Source: Eubacterium sulci ATCC 35585 (GTDB lineage: Bacteria; Bacillota; Clostridia; Peptostreptococcales; Anaerovoracaceae). From it: 64,000 nucleotides of DNA. The first letter of the stretch is position 1. The number at the start of each line of letters is the position of its first letter. The translations under genes were made by a program, and so were the position numbers. The stretch is from positions 1,488,001-1,552,000 of the forward strand of contig CP012068.1 of NCBI GenBank assembly GCA_001189495.1. The letters are read 5' to 3'. The notes under the pieces were generated by a model that saw only the letters and a list, made by a program, of their open reading frames with translations, was not told the DNA's origin and searched no databases. Below are positions 9,095 through 17,991 of this stretch, piece after piece.

Positions 9095-10765
9095 ATGTCA
9101 AATACGAAAAGAACAGGACAAACAGCTCTTTATGAGCGTTTAAGTCGAGATGATGAAATGCAAGGAGAAAGCAATTCCATCACCAATCAAAAGCAACTAC
9201 TTGAAAGCTATGCCAAAAGAAACGGCTTTGTAAATATCTATCACTATACCGATGATGGAGTAAGCGGAACAACCTTTGATAGAGAGGGATTTCAAAAAAT
9301 GATAAAAGCAGTAGAAGAAAACAAAGTATCTACTGTGATAGTAAAAGATATGAGTAGGTTTGGCAGAGACTACCTCAAAGTAGGTTTTTACACCGAAATA
9401 CTTTTCAAAGAAAAGGGAGTAAGGTTTATCGCCATCAATAACGGAATAGACAGTGAAAAACAAGCAGAAAGCGACTTTACCCCATTTCTAAATATCATGA
9501 ACGAATGGTATGCAAGAGATACATCAAGAAAAATACAATCTATCTTCAGGGCAAGAATGGAAGAGGGGAAAAGAGTATCTCCAAGCGTACCATACGGCTA
9601 TTACAGAAACCCAAAGAACAAACAGGAGCTACTTGTCGATAAAGAGAGTGCAAAGGTCGTAAAACGCATTTACAGGCTTGTAATAGAGGGATATGGAGTA
9701 ACACAGATAGCAGATATACTAACCAAAGACAAAGTCCTTATCCCATCAGCCTATGCAGAAACCCATTATCCCGAAAATAACCATAGCTCAAAGAAAAGAG
9801 GAATAGAAGACCCATATTTTTGGACACCGACCACAGTAGGTTATATCTTAGAAAAAAGAGAATATATGGGGCATACTGTATTAGGAAAGACAATTAGTTT
9901 AGACTATAAAACCAAAAAAAGAAGAAAGGCAAAAGAAAATGAACTCATTATCTTCAAAAATACCCACGAAGCCATCATTGACGAAGAAACATGGAATAAC
10001 GCCCAAAGGTTAAGAAAAACAGTGAGAAGAAGTCCAAAGTATGGTACAACCTCACACCCATTCACAGGGCTTTTAATCTGTTCCGACTGTGGAGGAAAGC
10101 TAAGCTATAGAGAGCCGGCAGAACATAAAGAAAAGAAGTACGATTGCGATTATTGTTTTGTATGTCAACATTACAGACACAGAAAAGGCTCTTGCAGTAT
10201 GCACTACATCAAAGTAAAAACAGTAAATGAAATTCTCCTAAAATCAATCAAAGAAATCACAGACTTTGCAAAAGAAGAAAAGCAAGAGTTTCTAAAAGTG
10301 ATGAACAAGTTATCCGACGAAAAAAGAGAAGAAAAGTATCAAGAGGATAAAGAAAAGTTAGAAAAACTGTCATCAAGAAATGCAGAGCTAACAACACTCA
10401 TTACAAAGCTGTATGAAGACCACGCACTTGGTAAAATTCCTGTAAAACATTTTGACAGATTATTTAATACCTATGATATGGAGCAACAAGACTTAGAAAA
10501 GCAAATACAGTATTTTGAACAAGAAATAGAAAGCTATCATCAGAGAAAAGTTGATACCGATAAATTCTTAAAGATGATAGAAAAATATACAGATATTGAA
10601 AAACTTACAGTACCAATGATAAATGAGTATATAGAAAAAGTTGTAGTCTACGAAGCGACAGGAGGAAGACAAGGCAAATATAGAAAACAACAAGTTGATG
10701 TGTACTTTAACTTTATAGGTAACTGTCAAGTGCCACAGAAAGTAGATATAGAAAAAATGGCTTAA
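9095..10765 (+). CDS. large serine recombinase (TnpX-like)
   Basis: A 556-aa recombinase that would excise and integrate the element. The N-terminal resolvase domain has the catalytic Ser17 in ALYERLSRDD and the Arg cluster DMSRFGRDYLK. It is followed by the recombinase domain (FRARMEEGKRVSPSVPYGYYR), a zinc ribbon (CSDCGGKL..CDYCFVC..C), a long coiled coil (about 400-500) and a DUF4368-like C-terminus. The gene is at the left end of the element, reading inward, with AGGAGG before its ATG. Confidence 0.93.
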   Translation: MSNTKRTGQTALYERLSRDDEMQGESNSITNQKQLLESYAKRNGFVNIYHYTDDGVSGTTFDREGFQKMIKAVEENKVSTVIVKDMSRFGRDYLKVGFYTEILFKEKGVRFIAINNGIDSEKQAESDFTPFLNIMNEWYARDTSRKIQSIFRARMEEGKRVSPSVPYGYYRNPKNKQELLVDKESAKVVKRIYRLVIEGYGVTQIADILTKDKVLIPSAYAETHYPENNHSSKKRGIEDPYFWTPTTVGYILEKREYMGHTVLGKTISLDYKTKKRRKAKENELIIFKNTHEAIIDEETWNNAQRLRKTVRRSPKYGTTSHPFTGLLICSDCGGKLSYREPAEHKEKKYDCDYCFVCQHYRHRKGSCSMHYIKVKTVNEILLKSIKEITDFAKEEKQEFLKVMNKLSDEKREEKYQEDKEKLEKLSSRNAELTTLITKLYEDHALGKIPVKHFDRLFNTYDMEQQDLEKQIQYFEQEIESYHQRKVDTDKFLKMIEKYTDIEKLTVPMINEYIEKVVVYEATGGRQGKYRKQQVDVYFNFIGNCQVPQKVDIEKMA

Positions 10766-10825
10766 AAGTGGTATAATATTATAAATATTGAGTGAAGTAA
10801 ATTAGAATTTGACGAGGAGATAGCC

Positions 10826-10909
10826 ATGTTAAATATATGTTCTAAAAGGTTTAGAAAAATATGGTATATTATTTTTCATTACAGAGGAAGCCTTTCAATT
10901 ATTCACTAA
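10826..10909 (+). CDS. possible 27-aa small ORF before the DJ-1 gene
   Basis: ATG at 10826 follows GAGGAGATAGCC at good spacing and encodes MLNICSKRFRKIWYIIFHYR plus seven residues. A TATAAT box (10771-10776) lies upstream. It may be a leader peptide or the remnant of a deleted cargo gene. Evidence is limited to the ribosome site. Confidence 0.3.
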   Translation: MLNICSKRFRKIWYIIFHYRGSLSIIH

Positions 10910-10937
10910 AAATAATTTTAAAGGAGACAAGTAAGAA

Positions 10938-11555
10938 ATGAAGAAAATATATATGTATTTACTAGATACGATGGCAGACTGGGAGAATGGCTACTTTTTA
11001 CAAGGATTTACACTACAAAAAATGTTGCCAAAACAAGAATATGAATTATGTACCGTAGCTACTTCTAGGAAGCCTATAAAAACTGCTGGTGGTATGACTT
11101 TGATTCCCGATATTACATTAGATGAATTAGACGAAAATCAAGCAGCGGCATTGTTGCTGATTGGTGCAGATACTTGGGGCAGTACAGAACAGACAGCTAT
11201 TCTTGAAGTAGCCAAAAGCTTAATAGAAAAAGGGGTATTGGTTGCAGCGATTTGCGGAGCAACTTTGGGACTTGCAAATGTGGGAATATTAGACACACAA
11301 TACCATACAAGTAATGCTTTGTTTTTCTTAACAGGTATGTCATCGAATTATAATGGAGAGCAATATTATAAAGATGTCGCTGCTGTAGCTGATGATAATT
11401 TAATAACAGCAAGTTCCGCTGGTTCGTTGCTTTGGGCAAAATATATCTTTGAAAAGTTAGAAATATATTCTTCTGAAACCATAGAAGCATGGTACAACTA
11501 CTTTTCAACAGGAAAGGCAAGTTATTTCGGAGAACTAATGAATACATTTTCCTAA
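10938..11555 (+). CDS. DJ-1/PfpI family protein (element cargo)
   Basis: A 205-aa type-1 glutamine-amidotransferase-like protein of the DJ-1/PfpI superfamily. The nucleophile elbow is AAICGATLGLA, near residue 100, with a Glu-containing N-terminal segment (MADWENGYF) that usually holds the catalytic acid. Members act as deglycases, chaperones or proteases in stress responses; this one's activity is unknown. It sits between recombinase and mobilization genes and has its own promoter region, so it is probably passenger cargo. Confidence 0.85.
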   Translation: MKKIYMYLLDTMADWENGYFLQGFTLQKMLPKQEYELCTVATSRKPIKTAGGMTLIPDITLDELDENQAAALLLIGADTWGSTEQTAILEVAKSLIEKGVLVAAICGATLGLANVGILDTQYHTSNALFFLTGMSSNYNGEQYYKDVAAVADDNLITASSAGSLLWAKYIFEKLEIYSSETIEAWYNYFSTGKASYFGELMNTFS

Positions 11556-11620
11556 TAATCAAATTCCAGTTTGTCGAAATGAAATAATTAAATAGAAACA
11601 ATAGTATAGCAGCTTACGAA

Positions 11621-11650
11621 ACAGTAAATCAAATCGGTTTACTGTTTTTT
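11621..11650 (+). terminator. rho-independent terminator after the DJ-1 gene
   Basis: ACAGTAAATC and GGTTTACTGT form a 10-bp stem (one G-T pair) followed by a T-run. Nearly the same hairpin, with the same CTTTGC continuation, recurs at 14866-14896 after the other cargo genes. Confidence 0.8.
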
Positions 11651-11684
11651 CTTTGCTCAAAACATAAAGAAAGGAAAACAGAAG

Positions 11685-12005
11685 ATGAAAAACATAGATG
11701 AAAAAATCTTAATTACAGAAGAAGAAATCAAGCAGTTACAAAACAAAAGAAAAAAGCTCATCAGTCAGCAGAAACAGGAAGAACGAAAGAAAAGAGATAG
11801 ACGGCTTTATGAAAAAGGAGCAGTCTTTGAAAGTATCTTTACCGAGAGTAAGGATTTTACCAAAGATGAATTTTATCAACTCATTACATTTCCGAATATC
11901 AAAGAAGTAATCAATCAAAAAATCAAGAAAATCATGGCAATGCGAGAAGAAAGTGGAAATCAAAATACAGAAATGAAAGAGGAAGAAACGGACATAGAGG
12001 AATAG
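11685..12005 (+). CDS. DUF3847-like mobilization-associated protein
   Basis: A 106-aa, highly charged, largely coiled-coil protein (EEEIKQLQNKRKKLISQQ) followed by a small helical part (FYQLITFPNIKEVINQKI). Proteins of this type (DUF3847) are regularly encoded just before MobA/MobL relaxases in Firmicutes elements, and are thought to act as relaxosome accessory or small MobC-like factors. Here it directly precedes the oriT-like region. Confidence 0.75.
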   Translation: MKNIDEKILITEEEIKQLQNKRKKLISQQKQEERKKRDRRLYEKGAVFESIFTESKDFTKDEFYQLITFPNIKEVINQKIKKIMAMREESGNQNTEMKEEETDIEE

Positions 12006-12120
12006 TCCCTTGTTTACAAGGGCGCACTTATACACCCTAAAGGGTGTGTGCGTTCTCCGAAGGCTCTTAGCAGAGGGCATATCAGCTAACGCTGATACAG
12101 GGGAGCTACACTCCCCTACG
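12005..12120. other. oriT-like region with MOBQ-type nic sequence and four hairpins
   Basis: On the minus strand 12019-12030 reads TAAGTGCGCCCT, matching the nic core of the R1162/pTF1 (MOBQ) family as I know it. Four inverted repeats follow one another: CCCTTGT/ACAAGGG (12007-12022), CGCAC..ACACCCT/AGGGTGT GTGCG (12023-12052), TATCAGC/GCTGATA (12080-12097) and AGGGGAG/CTCCCCT (12099-12117). The position between DUF3847 and a MobA/MobL relaxase fits an origin of transfer. Confidence 0.8.
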
Positions 12121-12157
12121 GAAATAAATTTCCTACCCCTTGTGTACTTCCCAAAAG

Positions 12158-12186
12158 AAATCGGATAAAAGCTATCCGATTTTTTT
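12158..12186 (+). terminator. rho-independent terminator upstream of the relaxase gene
   Basis: AAATCGGATA and TATCCGATTT form a perfect 10-bp stem with a 5-nt loop, followed by a T-run. It would insulate the relaxase from upstream transcription, or act as an attenuator. Confidence 0.8.
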
Positions 12187-12245
12187 AGGAAGTCTTATCC
12201 ATCGCCACCATATCCATATTAGAAAAAGAGAGGAGGTTTTCCCTT

Positions 12246-13706
12246 ATGGCAATATATCATCTTAGTATAAAGATTGTCTCAAGAGGAAAAGGAAAAAGTG
12301 CAGTTGCAGCTTCTGCCTATCGAAGTGGCGAAAAGATAAAAAATGAATATGACGGAGTAGTTCACGACTTTACAAGAAAAGGAGGGATAGCACATACAGA
12401 AATTCTCTTACCACAAAATGCACCACAGGAATTTTTAGATAGAGGAACATTATGGAACAGTGTAGAGAAAATAGAAAAAAGTAAAAACTCACAGCTTGCA
12501 AGAGAAATAGAAATTGCATTACCTAAAGAATTAGACAGGGAAAAACAGATAGAGCTTGTACGAGAGTATGTAAAAGAAAATTTTGTAAAGATCGGTATGT
12601 GTGCCGATATTGCTCTACACGATAAAGATGACGGAAACCCACACGCACATATCCTATTAACTATGCGACCGCTAAACGAAGATAAAACATGGGGAGCAAA
12701 ATCAAAAAAGGAATATATCCTTGATGAAAACGGAGAGAAAGTAAAACTTAAAAATGGCAACTACAAAACAAGAAAAATCAATACAGTGGATTGGAACGAA
12801 CAAGACAAAGCGGAACATTGGCGAAAGGCATGGGCAGACATTACAAATAAATATTTGGAAGAAAATAACATACAGGACAAAGTAGACCATCGTTCCTATC
12901 AAAGACAGGGCATAGAACAAATACCGACCATTCATTTAGGCGTATCAGCCACCCAAATGGAAAAGAAAGGCATAACTACCGACAGGGGAAATATCAACCG
13001 AGAAATCAAACATCAGAATAAGATATTAAAAGAGATTGCAAGAAGAATAAAAGCCTTACTAAATTGGATAAGAGGAATAGGAAAAGAAGAAAAGGCAGAA
13101 ACTGATAATCTCAAATCTACCCTCCCATTCAAAGAAAATTTGCTATCCGTTTTTGAAAATCTTATCCGTAAAAATGCAGATAACCATAATACAGATTTAG
13201 AACAATACATCGGAAGCTATCAATTCTTAAAAGAGAAAAATATCATTTCCGTATCTGAACTGAAAGAAAACATAGTTACTTTAAGAGATAAGAACTACAA
13301 GACCACAAGAGCTATTAAAGATACCGAAAAGCGGATTGACAATAAAGTACAACTTATCGACCACGCCGAAAAATATTTGAAGCATAAAGATACCTATACA
13401 GCTTATACCAAGCTAAAGAAAAACAAACAAGATACTTTCTACAATGAGCATACCGCAGAGATTATTTTGTTTGAAAGTGCCAAGAAATATCTGAAAGAAC
13501 ATTTAGGAGAAAGCAAGACCTTAAATATATCCAAATGGAAATCGGAAGCTGCCAATATGAAGAAAGAGAAAAATAGCCTATACAATCAAATATTAGAGAT
13601 ACGAGAGGAAGTAGAACAGGCTGAAAAAGTTAAGACTTGTATTGAACAGTTACAGGAACATTCAAAGCAACTAACACAGGTAAAACGGAACGAGTTAGAC
13701 CTATAA
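12246..13706 (+). CDS. MobA/MobL family relaxase
   Basis: The 486-aa protein has an N-terminal MobA/MobL relaxase domain (about 1-230) with the catalytic-Tyr region VAASAYRSGEKI and the metal-binding HxH in DDGNPHAHILLTMRP. A long lysine-rich coiled coil follows (about 300-480). It would nick the oriT just upstream and lead the strand during conjugation using a helper system, since no coupling protein or T4SS is in the element. AGGAGG precedes the ATG. Length fits the MOBQ relaxases of small Firmicutes elements. Confidence 0.92.
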   Translation: MAIYHLSIKIVSRGKGKSAVAASAYRSGEKIKNEYDGVVHDFTRKGGIAHTEILLPQNAPQEFLDRGTLWNSVEKIEKSKNSQLAREIEIALPKELDREKQIELVREYVKENFVKIGMCADIALHDKDDGNPHAHILLTMRPLNEDKTWGAKSKKEYILDENGEKVKLKNGNYKTRKINTVDWNEQDKAEHWRKAWADITNKYLEENNIQDKVDHRSYQRQGIEQIPTIHLGVSATQMEKKGITTDRGNINREIKHQNKILKEIARRIKALLNWIRGIGKEEKAETDNLKSTLPFKENLLSVFENLIRKNADNHNTDLEQYIGSYQFLKEKNIISVSELKENIVTLRDKNYKTTRAIKDTEKRIDNKVQLIDHAEKYLKHKDTYTAYTKLKKNKQDTFYNEHTAEIILFESAKKYLKEHLGESKTLNISKWKSEAANMKKEKNSLYNQILEIREEVEQAEKVKTCIEQLQEHSKQLTQVKRNELDL

Positions 13707-13767
13707 AATCAAGCGAAAAAATGGTATAATATTAGACAAGTATTTGATTTTGGAGGTGCTTAAATTC

Positions 13768-14187
13768 ATGGATGAAAGAGAGAAAATCATTCGTTTATGG
13801 TTTGATATGTGGCTTACACAACAAGACTTAGGAATAGATGATATTTTTTTGGATGATGTGATTTATATTGAGAGTTGGTGTCCTAAGTATGAAAATCGGC
13901 AAACAGTAAAGCACTGGTTTAATGAGTGGAATACAAGAGGAAAAGTTCTTGCGTGGGATATAAAGCAATTTTTTCATAAGGATAATCAAACTATTGTAGA
14001 ATGGCACTTCAAAAATAAAATGAATGAGGGGAAAGTTGAAGAATTTGACGGTATCTCTTTGATTGTTTGGACAGCCGATAATAAGATAAAAGCGTTGAAA
14101 GAGTTTGGTTGTAATTGTAACAACTACAATCCTTACAAAGAGAGTGAAACACCATTATTTAGAGATGAAAAAGTAAATTGGTTTTGA
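13768..14187 (+). CDS. nuclear-transport-factor-2/SnoaL-like protein (element cargo)
   Basis: A 139-aa single-domain protein with the SnoaL/NTF2-like pattern: an N-terminal amphipathic helix, a DDVIYIESW strand, a W-rich region (VKHWFNEWNT) and a final strand pair (VEEFDGISLIVWT). I choose the ATG at 13768, which follows GGAGGTG, over an upstream TTG at 13744 that overlaps the ribosome site. A TATAAT box (13729-13734) lies just upstream, so it has its own promoter. Function unknown; cargo. Confidence 0.75.
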   Translation: MDEREKIIRLWFDMWLTQQDLGIDDIFLDDVIYIESWCPKYENRQTVKHWFNEWNTRGKVLAWDIKQFFHKDNQTIVEWHFKNKMNEGKVEEFDGISLIVWTADNKIKALKEFGCNCNNYNPYKESETPLFRDEKVNWF

Positions 14188-14202
14188 GGAGATAAAATAT
14201 TG

Positions 14203-14817
14203 ATGGAAAGTAGACCTGAGTTTGACAAAATTACATCGTTTGATGAATTTACTAAATACTATTGGTATCGTGAAGAACTTTCACAGATATGCAAGTCATT
14301 AGGATTAGAATACAGAGGCACAAAACAGGAACTCAATTATATTATTGAGCAATACTTTAAGGGCAATTTGATTAAAAAATCATCAATAAAAAATGAAAAG
14401 AAGCAAGTGGAAAATATTACTTTAGATACACCATTACTTGAATGTGGTTTTTCTTTTAATGCAAAGTTCAGAGAATATTTCGCTGTTTTAACAGGTATCT
14501 CACCATTTAAATTTACTGCTGATATGGCAACAGTTTGGAGAAAAGTAAAAAGAGAAAATGATTTGAGTTTTACAATTCAAGATATGCTAAAAGTTTATTA
14601 TGGGAAATCAGATTATGCAAAGTATGATAATTCGGTTTGTCAATGGAATCAATTTTTAAAGGATTTCTGTGCAGACGAAAATAGTTGCAACTACTCAAAA
14701 AAATTAAAAGTAGCTTCTATTCTTTGGAAAGAAGTCAGAAATTCAAGAAATGAAAAAATTTATTCAAAGAATCTTTTGACTGAATATGCCGATAAAATAA
14801 AAGAGTATTGCAAGTAG
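14203..14817 (+). CDS. SAP-domain-like protein (element cargo), paralog of 31107-31724
   Basis: A 204-aa protein with an N-terminal SAP-like helix-extended-helix (SQICKSLGLEYRGTKQELNYI, broken here at one residue) and a conserved C-terminal domain (CQWNQFLKDFC, ILWKEVR). SAP motifs bind DNA or RNA. It is roughly three-quarters identical by eye to the gene at 31107-31724 in the island. The ATG at 14203 follows GAGGAG; a TTG one codon earlier is an alternative. Starts 15 bp after the SnoaL-like gene. Confidence 0.7.
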   Translation: MESRPEFDKITSFDEFTKYYWYREELSQICKSLGLEYRGTKQELNYIIEQYFKGNLIKKSSIKNEKKQVENITLDTPLLECGFSFNAKFREYFAVLTGISPFKFTADMATVWRKVKRENDLSFTIQDMLKVYYGKSDYAKYDNSVCQWNQFLKDFCADENSCNYSKKLKVASILWKEVRNSRNEKIYSKNLLTEYADKIKEYCK

Positions 14818-14865
14818 GATATTTTTAGCTTGCTAAACTAACAATTCAATAAAAGCTAACACGAA

Positions 14866-14896
14866 AGCAGTAAATCAAAAAGGTTTGCTGTTTTTT
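14866..14896 (+). terminator. rho-independent terminator after cargo genes
   Basis: AGCAGTAAATC pairs with GGTTTGCTG (two G-T pairs) and is followed by a T-run. It is nearly identical in sequence and context to the hairpin at 11621-11650. Confidence 0.75.
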
Positions 14897-14924
14897 CTTT
14901 GCTTAAAAACGGAAAGGAGGACAC

Positions 14925-15089
14925 ATGGAAGAAGAAAAAAGAGTAATAAAAGAACCACAACATAAACAGTTAATAATGGATATTGGAAAAACAAAATACA
15001 CCGTAAACCTACATTTCAAGCAAGGTACAGGGGAAACATACAAGGATAAAATACTAAAGCTAATCAAGAGAGAAACAGAGAAGATATAA
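14925..15089 (+). CDS. TnpW-like transposon-encoded protein
   Basis: A 54-aa protein starting at ATG 14925 after GGAAAGGAGG. The core IGKTKYTVNLHFKQGTGET followed by DKILKLI matches the short TnpW proteins carried at one end of Tn4451-type elements. Its role is unknown. Its position next to the right end supports the element boundary near 15131. Confidence 0.75.
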   Translation: MEEEKRVIKEPQHKQLIMDIGKTKYTVNLHFKQGTGETYKDKILKLIKRETEKI

Positions 15090-15109
15090 ATTTATCAAAA
15101 AAATTTTGT

Positions 15110-16108
15110 TTATGTCCTTGACAAATCTTCCCAAACGATTCCATTCACTTTATCCGAGATTACATCTGCATATAAAATTCTTGAGAGTCTTTCGTAACTA
15201 TCTACCGCCGAAACATAGTACATATAGTGTTGTTCCATAGAAGCGAATGGCTTATAAAACTCTTTTGAAATTACTGCAAAGATAATAAAATTAAGTACAT
15301 CAAGATTTCTCTTTACAACAAATATTGTTCCTGCAATTAAAAGAACCAAATATCCAATATCCAGTAAAAACCCAAATATAGATAACTGTTTTGCCTTGAA
15401 TCTTGAAGCTGCTTTACTTGTTTCTCCAAACTTTTTTGTCTTATTCATAAGCTCATTATCCAAGCTCTTATTGTTTGAAAAACTCTTTAGTACAGGTATT
15501 CCTCTAACATATTCAACAAATAAGCTAACCATATCAAGAAGTGCTGAGTTGTTTTGATTTTCAATTCTTTCAGATTGCTTGATTGTTAGATATAGAAAGA
15601 TAAGTGCAATCGGAACAGATACAGCCATCATAATGGCAAGTTTAAAATCAATACTTGCAAGACCAACAAATACGACTGCACCTACCAAAAAATCACCAAA
15701 CATTCTTGACCACATGTGTCCTACAACAAGGGACATATTATCAACATCTTTGTGTAAAATTGTATTGATTTCTCCCAATCTTTCATTTGTATAAAAACCT
15801 AAACTAAATTTCTTTAATTTGATAATCATGCGTTCTCTGATTTGCTGAACAATATCAAAACCGGCACTATGCTTTTTCATATCCGCAACCATGTTACAAA
15901 TACCTTTGAAGACTACAAGTAATCCAATCGCAATAAAATATTTATATAGGCTTGCTAAGCTCGTTCCATCAAAGATTTGGAACAGTGTAGAAAATACGAT
16001 AACAATCATGGCTATGGAGCTTAGCCCATAAAGGGCAAAGAATACACTTGATATAATCAAATCTCTCTTGCCGGTTTTTGTAAGTAGTTTTAACATTTCT
16101 CTAAACAT
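15110..16108 (-). pseudogene. 5' half of a split ABC exporter gene (membrane domain)
   Basis: The 332-codon frame encodes a full ABC exporter membrane domain (six hydrophobic segments, EVGE-like loop FYTNERLGEINT) up to SYERLSRILYADVISDKVNG. It then reads into element DNA (IVWEDLSRT, stop). The matching ATPase half is at 8300-9034. The start overlaps the stop of the first exporter gene by 8 bp, so the two were a heterodimeric exporter. The protein can no longer be functional alone. Confidence 0.88.
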
Positions 16109-17888
16109 TTTCTGTTACCACCTCCGTACACTCGCAATTCGCTTTGCTGCTTGCTCGTGAAAGACTTTCATCTTTTAAATTCCATCTGTCAACCTTGTTC
16201 TGTGCTTCTACCATATCACGATAAAAATCACATCTTTTCATCAGCTCTTCTTGGCTTCCTGTATCAAGAACAAGTCCTTTGTCCATAACAATAATTTGAT
16301 CTGAATTTCTAATTGTATTTAAGTGATGAGCGATTGTAATAACCGTTTTGTCCTTGCTTAAATCATCAATTGCTTCACTAATGAGTTTTTCATTCTCACT
16401 ATCAACAGCTGCCATTGCTTCATCTAATATCAAAATCGGTGCATTTTTAAGTATCATTCTTGCTATGGAGATTCTTTGTTTTTCTCCACCAGATAACTTA
16501 ACTCCCATTTCACCTACTCGAGTTTCATATCCATTTGGCAAAGCAGAAATAAAATCATGACATCTTGCTTTTTTAGCTGCCTCTATAACTTCTTCTTTTG
16601 TTGCATTTAGTTTTCCGATTGATATATTTTCAAAAATACTTAAATCGAAAAGGATAACTTCTTGCCCGACACTACCAATCAGCATTGATATATTTTCTTG
16701 ACTATATTCTTTTATGTCTTTCCCATTTATCAGTATTTGTCCTTTGTCTGCATCCCAAAAACCCATAAGCAAATTGGATACCGTACTTTTCCCACAACCA
16801 CTTGCTCCAACAAAAGCATTTAAGCTGTTTTTCTTAAAAGTCAAATTGATATTTTTAAGCTCAAAGCCATCTTTTCCGTATGCAAAATTCACATCTTTAA
16901 ATTCTATGTTTCCAAATTCTAAATCTTGTTCTGTCTTTTTATTTGGAAGTGGAACTGTTAAAACTTTTCCAATCGCATTTAATGCCTCCCTAAACACAAT
17001 AGAAAAATGTTGCAATGTAGCTGTCTTACTTATAGATGCAGTAAACGCAGATGATAAAATAATTGCAAGGATAAAATTAGGCGTTGTTATTTCTCCATAA
17101 TAAAGAAATATACTTCCCAAAATCATGACAATAACTACTCCAATTTCCATAAATATGTCAATGAGTCCCATTGGAATTGTAATTGCTCCCATGCTCTTTT
17201 TAACCCAGTAAATATATTCTCTTGCCGTTTTTAATGTTCTTTCACTAATTTCCTCTTCTTTAGCAAAAGCCTTAATAACAGAAATATTTTTTACATATTC
17301 CATTAGCTCTTCTCTCATCTTGTTTTCATGGTTAAAGTAAATAGCAAAGTTTTTATCCATTGTTTTCTGTGAAAGAACTTTTACCAAATACATGAGTGGA
17401 ACTCCGACAATCATACCAAGTGCAAGACGCCAATCCACAAAAATCATGACTATGAAAATAATGGTAGGCAAAAGCGTAACTGACATTATTTCAGGAAGTC
17501 CATGGGCAAGGTATACTTCCACTTGCTCTACATCATGTTGAACGATATTGGTAAGCTCTCCTGTATTATGTTCTTTAAAAAATCCTAAACTTAGTTTTTT
17601 TAAATGACCGATAATGTCTAACCTAAGTTCTGTCAATTTTTCATAAGCTTTTTCATGGGCAACCTTTGTTGCAAAATAATAAAACACACCTTTTAATGTA
17701 AATGATATAAAGATTCCTAAGAAAATATATTTCAAATTATTTTCGCTAATATTGTTTGTAATTAAAGAACTAATCAAATATACAAGTAAGATTTGTGGTA
17801 TCAAATCACATACTATTTTTAAAGCAAGAAGTAAATTGGATAAGCCATTTTTTCCAATCACTTTTTTTCTTAATTCTTTTTCTGGCAT
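16101..17888 (-). CDS. ABC exporter, membrane and ATPase fused (first subunit)
   Basis: A 595-aa half-transporter. The membrane domain (about 20-300, six segments) has the loop FFKEHNTGELTNIV. The ATPase domain has Walker A GASGCGKST, signature KLSGGEKQR and Walker B ILILDEAMA. The ATG at 17888 has AAAGGAGTG upstream; an in-frame earlier ATG at 17906 overlaps that site. Such pairs next to ECF genes recur in Firmicutes, with unknown substrates. Its partner gene is broken, so it may be inactive or homodimeric. A TetR operator lies just upstream. Confidence 0.9.
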   Translation of the reverse strand: MPEKELRKKVIGKNGLSNLLLALKIVCDLIPQILLVYLISSLITNNISENNLKYIFLGIFISFTLKGVFYYFATKVAHEKAYEKLTELRLDIIGHLKKLSLGFFKEHNTGELTNIVQHDVEQVEVYLAHGLPEIMSVTLLPTIIFIVMIFVDWRLALGMIVGVPLMYLVKVLSQKTMDKNFAIYFNHENKMREELMEYVKNISVIKAFAKEEEISERTLKTAREYIYWVKKSMGAITIPMGLIDIFMEIGVVIVMILGSIFLYYGEITTPNFILAIILSSAFTASISKTATLQHFSIVFREALNAIGKVLTVPLPNKKTEQDLEFGNIEFKDVNFAYGKDGFELKNINLTFKKNSLNAFVGASGCGKSTVSNLLMGFWDADKGQILINGKDIKEYSQENISMLIGSVGQEVILFDLSIFENISIGKLNATKEEVIEAAKKARCHDFISALPNGYETRVGEMGVKLSGGEKQRISIARMILKNAPILILDEAMAAVDSENEKLISEAIDDLSKDKTVITIAHHLNTIRNSDQIIVMDKGLVLDTGSQEELMKRCDFYRDMVEAQNKVDRWNLKDESLSRASSKANCECTEVVTENV

Positions 17889-17914
17889 GAACAACACTCC
17901 TTTCAAAATTGAAT

Positions 17915-17938
17915 AATATTGAATTTTAATTCAATATT
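17915..17938. promoter_or_regulatory. probable TetR operator
   Basis: AATATTGAATT-TT-AATTCAATATT is a perfect inverted repeat with 11-bp arms, placed between the TetR gene and the first exporter gene. The half-site AATTCAATATT occurs again at about 18615-18626 upstream of the TetR gene itself, as expected for autoregulation. Confidence 0.7.
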
Positions 17939-17951
17939 AAGGTTTAAAGTA

Positions 17952-17976
17952 AGACTTTGCTGATTACGCAAAGTCT
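17952..17976. terminator. hairpin between TetR and exporter genes
   Basis: AGACTTTGC and GCAAAGTCT form a perfect 9-bp stem with a 7-nt loop, 16 bp after the TetR stop. The T-run lies on the plus-strand side, so as a minus-strand terminator it is imperfect; it may reduce read-through or stabilise mRNA. Confidence 0.5.
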
Positions 17977-17991
17977 ATTTTTTAGTGCTAA

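Larger units (their letters stand above)
9036..15131 (+). mobile_element. integrative mobilizable element (TnpX/MobL type) inserted in an ABC exporter gene
   Basis: About 6.1 kb separates the two halves of an ABC exporter gene. It carries a large serine recombinase next to one end, DUF3847 and MobA/MobL relaxase genes, an oriT-like region, TnpW next to the other end, and cargo. Both junctions contain GATT (left AAAGGATTAACC at about 9036-9047, right AAACGATTCC at about 15132-15141), consistent with crossover at a GA dinucleotide as known for TnpX/TndX-type recombinases. Exact ends are uncertain by a few bases, and simple rejoining at GATT would leave the host gene out of frame by my count. 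Confidence 0.85.
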
